Shown here: positions 61,401 to 64,000 of the stretch, piece after piece
Position numbering within the stretch: position 1 is the first letter of the stretch
How the letters are laid out: each line of letters starts with the position of its first letter
Origin: Termitidicoccus mucosus
GTDB lineage: Bacteria > Verrucomicrobiota > Verrucomicrobiia > Opitutales > Opitutaceae
DNA length: 64,000 nt
Reading direction: 5' to 3'
NCBI RefSeq assembly: GCF_038725785.1
Contig: NZ_CP109796.1
Span: 5,022,001-5,086,000, forward strand
The notes under the pieces: generated by a model
What the model was told of the DNA's origin: nothing
The model's input: only the letters and a program-made list of their open reading frames with translations
Databases searched by the model: none
Program-made: the position numbers and the translations under genes

Positions 61401-64000
61401 AACAACACCGCCTACACCGGCGCGCTCCGCGTCAACGCGGGCAGCCTGCTGCTCGCGCCCGGCGCGCAACTGGGCGGCGCGGTCACGGTGGCGAATGGCG
61501 CGGTGTTCGGCGGCGCGGGAACGGCGACCGGTGGCGTGTCGCTGCTGGGAGGCTCGGTCTTGCAGGTCGGCGGCACGCTGGAAATCGGCGGCGCGTTGAC
61601 CGTCGCGAACGCGGAGCTGGTGTTTAACGGCACCAACACCCGGCTTGATGCGGGCTCGGTGGCGGCCAGCGGCTCAAACACTATCGACCTGCAAGGCTTT
61701 AACCCGGGCACCTACACGCTGGGCAACATCGGCGGGCTGATGGCCTCCGCCACCGTGGCGATTACGATCGACGGCAATCCGCTGATAGAGGGCTCCCGGT
61801 CGTCCGCCAATGCGTTTGAAGACGCCGGCACGCTCAAAGTGAATTACAGCGCGGGCGCGTCGCTGCGGGTGACGTGGACCGGCACCGGCGCGAGCAACAC
61901 GGTGTGGGACACCGCCAACAACAACTGGTCGAGCACCGGCGACACCAAGTTTGCCGCTGGCGACACGGTGGTGTTTACCGGGAGCGGCGCCAATCTGGCG
62001 CTCAACCTCGTGGGCACCACGGTGACGGTCTCCGACTTGGAGGTCGGCGGCTCCGCCGCGCTCCGGTTCACCGGCGTCGGCATCGTGGCCGACAAAGACT
62101 CCGTGCGGGAGCCGGGCGTGTCCGAAATAACCGATGCCAAAGGGCAGCTCAGGAAAAGCGGTGCGGGGCTGCTCACGCTGGACAACGCGGCGAACCAGTT
62201 CAAGGGCGGCATCGTGATGTCGGGCGGCACGCTGGCGTTCAGCCGGGCCGACCAAATCGGCACCACGGGCACGACCATCGCGTTTGCCGCCAGCGCGGCG
62301 CTTGCGTCCGGCGGCTCCGTCGCCATGACGCTGGACAACACCATCACCATCGACGCCGGCGCGGTCGCGACCGTGGCCGTGGACGCGCCGTCTCTGACGC
62401 TGGCGGGCGCGCTCGGCGGCAGCGGCACTCTCGCAAAGACGGGCGCGGGCATGCTGGTCTATTCCGGCACCGCGGCGCTGGGCCATGCGGCCACGCGAAT
62501 TGACGACGGGCTGGTCAAACTCGCGGGGATTCCCGGTGCCGCGAGTGCCGGAGTCGTCCACCTCTTCGACCTCAACGGAGGCTGGCTCGATTTGTCCGAC
62601 TCTCCCGCCTTCGACACATCGGGCTCCACCGCGAACGACTGGGCGCAGCTCACCATCACCGGCGAGGCCGGCCGCGTGATCGGCGGCAACGACAAAATCG
62701 TTCTGGGCAATGGTGCCATCGGCTTCGGCATCGGCCACGCCACCGACGTGGACAAACAGGGCCTGTTCGTGGAGGTCGCCGCCGGCGCGGGCGTGGCAGT
62801 TATGACGGGCAGCAATTATTACGCGGGCTACACGAGGATTCTCAGCGGCACTCTGCGTGTCATGGACGACGCGCAACTGGGCCTGGCGGCTTTGAATCGC
62901 GAAATTATTTTTGCGGGCGCGGGTGGCGCGGCTCTGGAAATCGCGTCGGCGGCCTTCTCGTCCAGCCGCGCGATCGACCTGCGCGCCGACGGAGTGATCG
63001 GTGTTTCCGATGCCGCCGGGATTGCGACTTGGGCGGGCGTGATTTCGGGCAGCCATTCGCTGACAAAAACCGGCGACGGCACGCTGGTGCTCGCCGGCTC
63101 CAATGATTACACCGGCGGCACCGTGATCGCCGGCGGCACGCTGGCGGGCAGCACGACCAGCCTGCAAGGGCGCATCACCAACAACGCTTCGCTGGTCTTC
63201 GACCAGCAGGCCGTGTCCAGCGAATATTCCGGCACGGTCACGGGCGGCGGCAAGGTGTTCAAAAGCGGCCCGGGCGGGCTGGTGCTCGCCGGGCGCATCG
63301 AGGCTGGAGAATTCAATATAGACGGCGGCGCGGTGACCATCGGCGGCGGAAACCCGATTGCCACCACCACCGCCTTCAACATCGGCTCCGCCGGTTCGCT
63401 GCGCGGCACCGGCACCATCGGCGGCGGCGCCACCCGGTTCCTCAACCGGGGCGCGCTTTACGTGGGGAAGGCCGCCGGCCAGGCCGGCCCCGGCACACTG
63501 ACGCTCCATGGCGATTACTTCGGGGAAAACGACGCCAGCCTGACCCTCGCCGTGACTTGGGAGCAGGGCACTGTCATCGACGCGGACAAACTGGTGATCA
63601 GCGGAAGTGCATCGGGCCGCACGACCATCAAGCTGGCCGGCACCGGGGCCATCGGCCAGACTGCCGCCGCCAGCGCCGATGAGCTGGTGGTTGCGCAGGG
63701 CGGCTCCTCGGAGGATGCCTTTGAGCTGGACCAGCCCTACATGAGCGGGATTTACGAGATGAGCCTGCGCAACAACGGCGGCACATGGTCGCTGGTTGCC
63801 AATGAAATCGCCCCGGATGTGCCGGCGGTCTTGGGGGTGGACGCCTCCGCGCTTTTCATCGGAAAAGCCTCGATGGAGTCCCTCGGCAAACGATTCACGG
63901 CCACGCGCTCGCTCAATGTCCCGCACCGGTTTGAATTGTGGCTGAACGGGCTCTATCGCGAGGACAACATCTCGGACACCGCCTATGAGGGGACGGAATC
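58500..64000 (+). CDS. Giant autotransporter with Pmp-like and PATR repeats (3' end beyond window)
   Basis: The frame opens at the ATG at 58500, 36 bases after the TonB gene, and stays open for about 1833 codons to the window edge. Signal peptide ALPGILLALANHSLPLRAQ. Residues about 140-480 hold about eleven Pmp-type units with FxxN and GGA(I/L/V) motifs (FLSNTMNGAQGGALSV, FSNNQAGAAGGAVYS, FAGNIAGATGGAIHL, FTNNAAGGDGGAIYA). About 850-1700 are autotransporter-associated beta-strand repeats (LVKTGAGTLVFSN, FVKTGSGALTLSGNN, LTKTGDGTLVLAGSNDYTGG). The last part (LNVPHRFELWLNGLYRED) begins what should be the C-terminal translocator barrel. Predicted beta-helix passenger on the cell surface. Confidence 0.88.
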   Translation, partial: MKTVITQILRRAALPGILLALANHSLPLRAQEIIFGTGSTNPATGALVAGGTVRLTGDDATLQLDNGRTLTVSDYVSIGGAFTALGGKDLTFRPFDDLPGQWARLDMTGGARIFSTALPATGTQTLHLDRVILSSGSGSGGGALNATGANANNALIIEGDVVFLNNVSGGVSGAVNANPAMLVFTGTTIFQGNSAGRPANSSDHGGALYYYPNTYSGTLLFQNDVLFLSNTMNGAQGGALSVRYSASSPTTTAKFMRNTTFINNTAYTNGGGAAFYDIRVPVEFAGDVTVAGNQAKNGHSGGMAAPVGTILFSGTHNPGATTVLFSSNTAATNAGGLTAVVVDFTGGLLKFTDNTAVSGNAGGINNTGTLRITGSYAFSNNQAGAAGGAVYSNASGANITLNGSGSFAGNIAGATGGAIHLNGADTFLDIRDGALFTNNAAGGDGGAIYAKTGAKLSLTAATGDIVFRDNKAGAALAGTAGGFVASGGTASAIYFENTGSLDIHADEGRSVVFDDPLTGSATAAVTLRKTGDGILSFGTHASDVTLDTTVEAGVMRLTGGAVYGKSGTGSFTLNAGRLEGNGKIQTKDATLANGVGLTVLDGGALVIEAAGGGMVSAGAGLKLAGTGTLSLVGASQLNAGEITVGALAGPAAGTLTLTNTLALDAGAVLRYDLYTGNQSDRVDAAGVSLLGTGTIRLGTVATGSFTVMTWTDAGLSAGDLASLAVRDANGGELNARNTASLLLSGNSLVLNNVTSSLDMEWTGATGTLTWQSSPAESANWTDSAATNPELYFRNGDSARFGATATGSVTVAPAGVTASGIEVAVTAGTLTFAGGTITTDAASAEAGATLTGTTGKLVKTGAGTLVFSNTANLFKAGIELGGGVLVFNKANQLATGAGAGILFTDGATLRASADITGFATGITIADGKTAAFDTQNHAVGYSGVLALAPAATSGTFVKTGSGALTLSGNNTAYTGALRVNAGSLLLAPGAQLGGAVTVANGAVFGGAGTATGGVSLLGGSVLQVGGTLEIGGALTVANAELVFNGTNTRLDAGSVAASGSNTIDLQGFNPGTYTLGNIGGLMASATVAITIDGNPLIEGSRSSANAFEDAGTLKVNYSAGASLRVTWTGTGASNTVWDTANNNWSSTGDTKFAAGDTVVFTGSGANLALNLVGTTVTVSDLEVGGSAALRFTGVGIVADKDSVREPGVSEITDAKGQLRKSGAGLLTLDNAANQFKGGIVMSGGTLAFSRADQIGTTGTTIAFAASAALASGGSVAMTLDNTITIDAGAVATVAVDAPSLTLAGALGGSGTLAKTGAGMLVYSGTAALGHAATRIDDGLVKLAGIPGAASAGVVHLFDLNGGWLDLSDSPAFDTSGSTANDWAQLTITGEAGRVIGGNDKIVLGNGAIGFGIGHATDVDKQGLFVEVAAGAGVAVMTGSNYYAGYTRILSGTLRVMDDAQLGLAALNREIIFAGAGGAALEIASAAFSSSRAIDLRADGVIGVSDAAGIATWAGVISGSHSLTKTGDGTLVLAGSNDYTGGTVIAGGTLAGSTTSLQGRITNNASLVFDQQAVSSEYSGTVTGGGKVFKSGPGGLVLAGRIEAGEFNIDGGAVTIGGGNPIATTTAFNIGSAGSLRGTGTIGGGATRFLNRGALYVGKAAGQAGPGTLTLHGDYFGENDASLTLAVTWEQGTVIDADKLVISGSASGRTTIKLAGTGAIGQTAAASADELVVAQGGSSEDAFELDQPYMSGIYEMSLRNNGGTWSLVANEIAPDVPAVLGVDASALFIGKASMESLGKRFTATRSLNVPHRFELWLNGLYREDNISDTAYEGTE

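Noticed and set aside
61674-63926. 750-codon minus-strand frame opposite the autotransporter
   Set aside because: Arises from the repetitive GC-rich autotransporter sequence; the plus frame has signal peptide, repeats and continuity from the TonB operon.

Overview
The window reads as chromosomal DNA from a high-GC, Gram-negative member of the Verrucomicrobiota, most likely family Opitutaceae. The evidence is a TonB receptor with an N-terminal VFEV...GYHASTTLAGT stretch of the kind common in Opitutaceae, a very long autotransporter combining Pmp-type and PATR-type repeats, in-frame GTGVPPV/GMGVPPM repeat peptides, a LplT-PlsC-acyl-ligase fusion, and a large share of capacity given to plant-polysaccharide (pectin / rhamnogalacturonan) breakdown. 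The assignment is inferred from gene content, not from a marker gene.

Layout. 0-8 kb: metK end and ahcY (SAM cycle), an XRE regulator divergent from an outer-membrane barrel gene with clear operator repeats between them, a lipoprotein, creD, a flavin reductase-like gene and dsbD. 8-12 kb: rsuA and a Na+-pumping decarboxylase membrane cluster (small membrane protein, oadB, small membrane protein, oadG) without its carboxyltransferase. 12-24 kb: an NTF2-like protein, a URO-D-like protein, an aldo/keto reductase, a gene-poor stretch, the 1238-residue phospholipid-repair fusion, a lipoate ligase-like gene, a nitronate monooxygenase-like gene and a frameshifted pdxH. 23-28 kb: kduD, kduI and two tandem DUF4861 genes (unsaturated uronate catabolism). 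28-38 kb: natAB, a porin-like barrel, kdsA, a YbgC-type thioesterase, an ArsC/Spx-like protein, fadL, ychF, a tRNA with CAU anticodon and chrA.

38.7-64 kb is one large carbohydrate-utilisation region. A GH78-like gene, an esterase, a sodium symporter, a secreted protein of unknown class and a giant lyase-like/DUF4861/GH105 protein form a plus-strand operon. A LacI-family gene faces it, followed by a second plus-strand operon: a clan-A glycosidase-like protein fused to DNRLRE, Ig and NHL repeats, a small secreted protein, a TonB receptor and the autotransporter, which runs off the window end. Near-identical palindromes (GTTACnCGnGTAAC type) lie before the first operon, before lacI and before the second operon, suggesting one LacI-controlled regulon. 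Likely flow: surface capture and cutting (TonB receptor, secreted glycosidase), deacetylation and removal of rhamnose and unsaturated uronate (esterase, GH78, DUF4861/GH105), import (symporter) and entry into central metabolism through kduI/kduD.

A second theme is a dense population of dispersed inverted repeats between genes, built from pairs of short hairpins. In two families, arm differences are compensated inside the local hairpin, pointing to selection on, or recent copying of, each hairpin unit.
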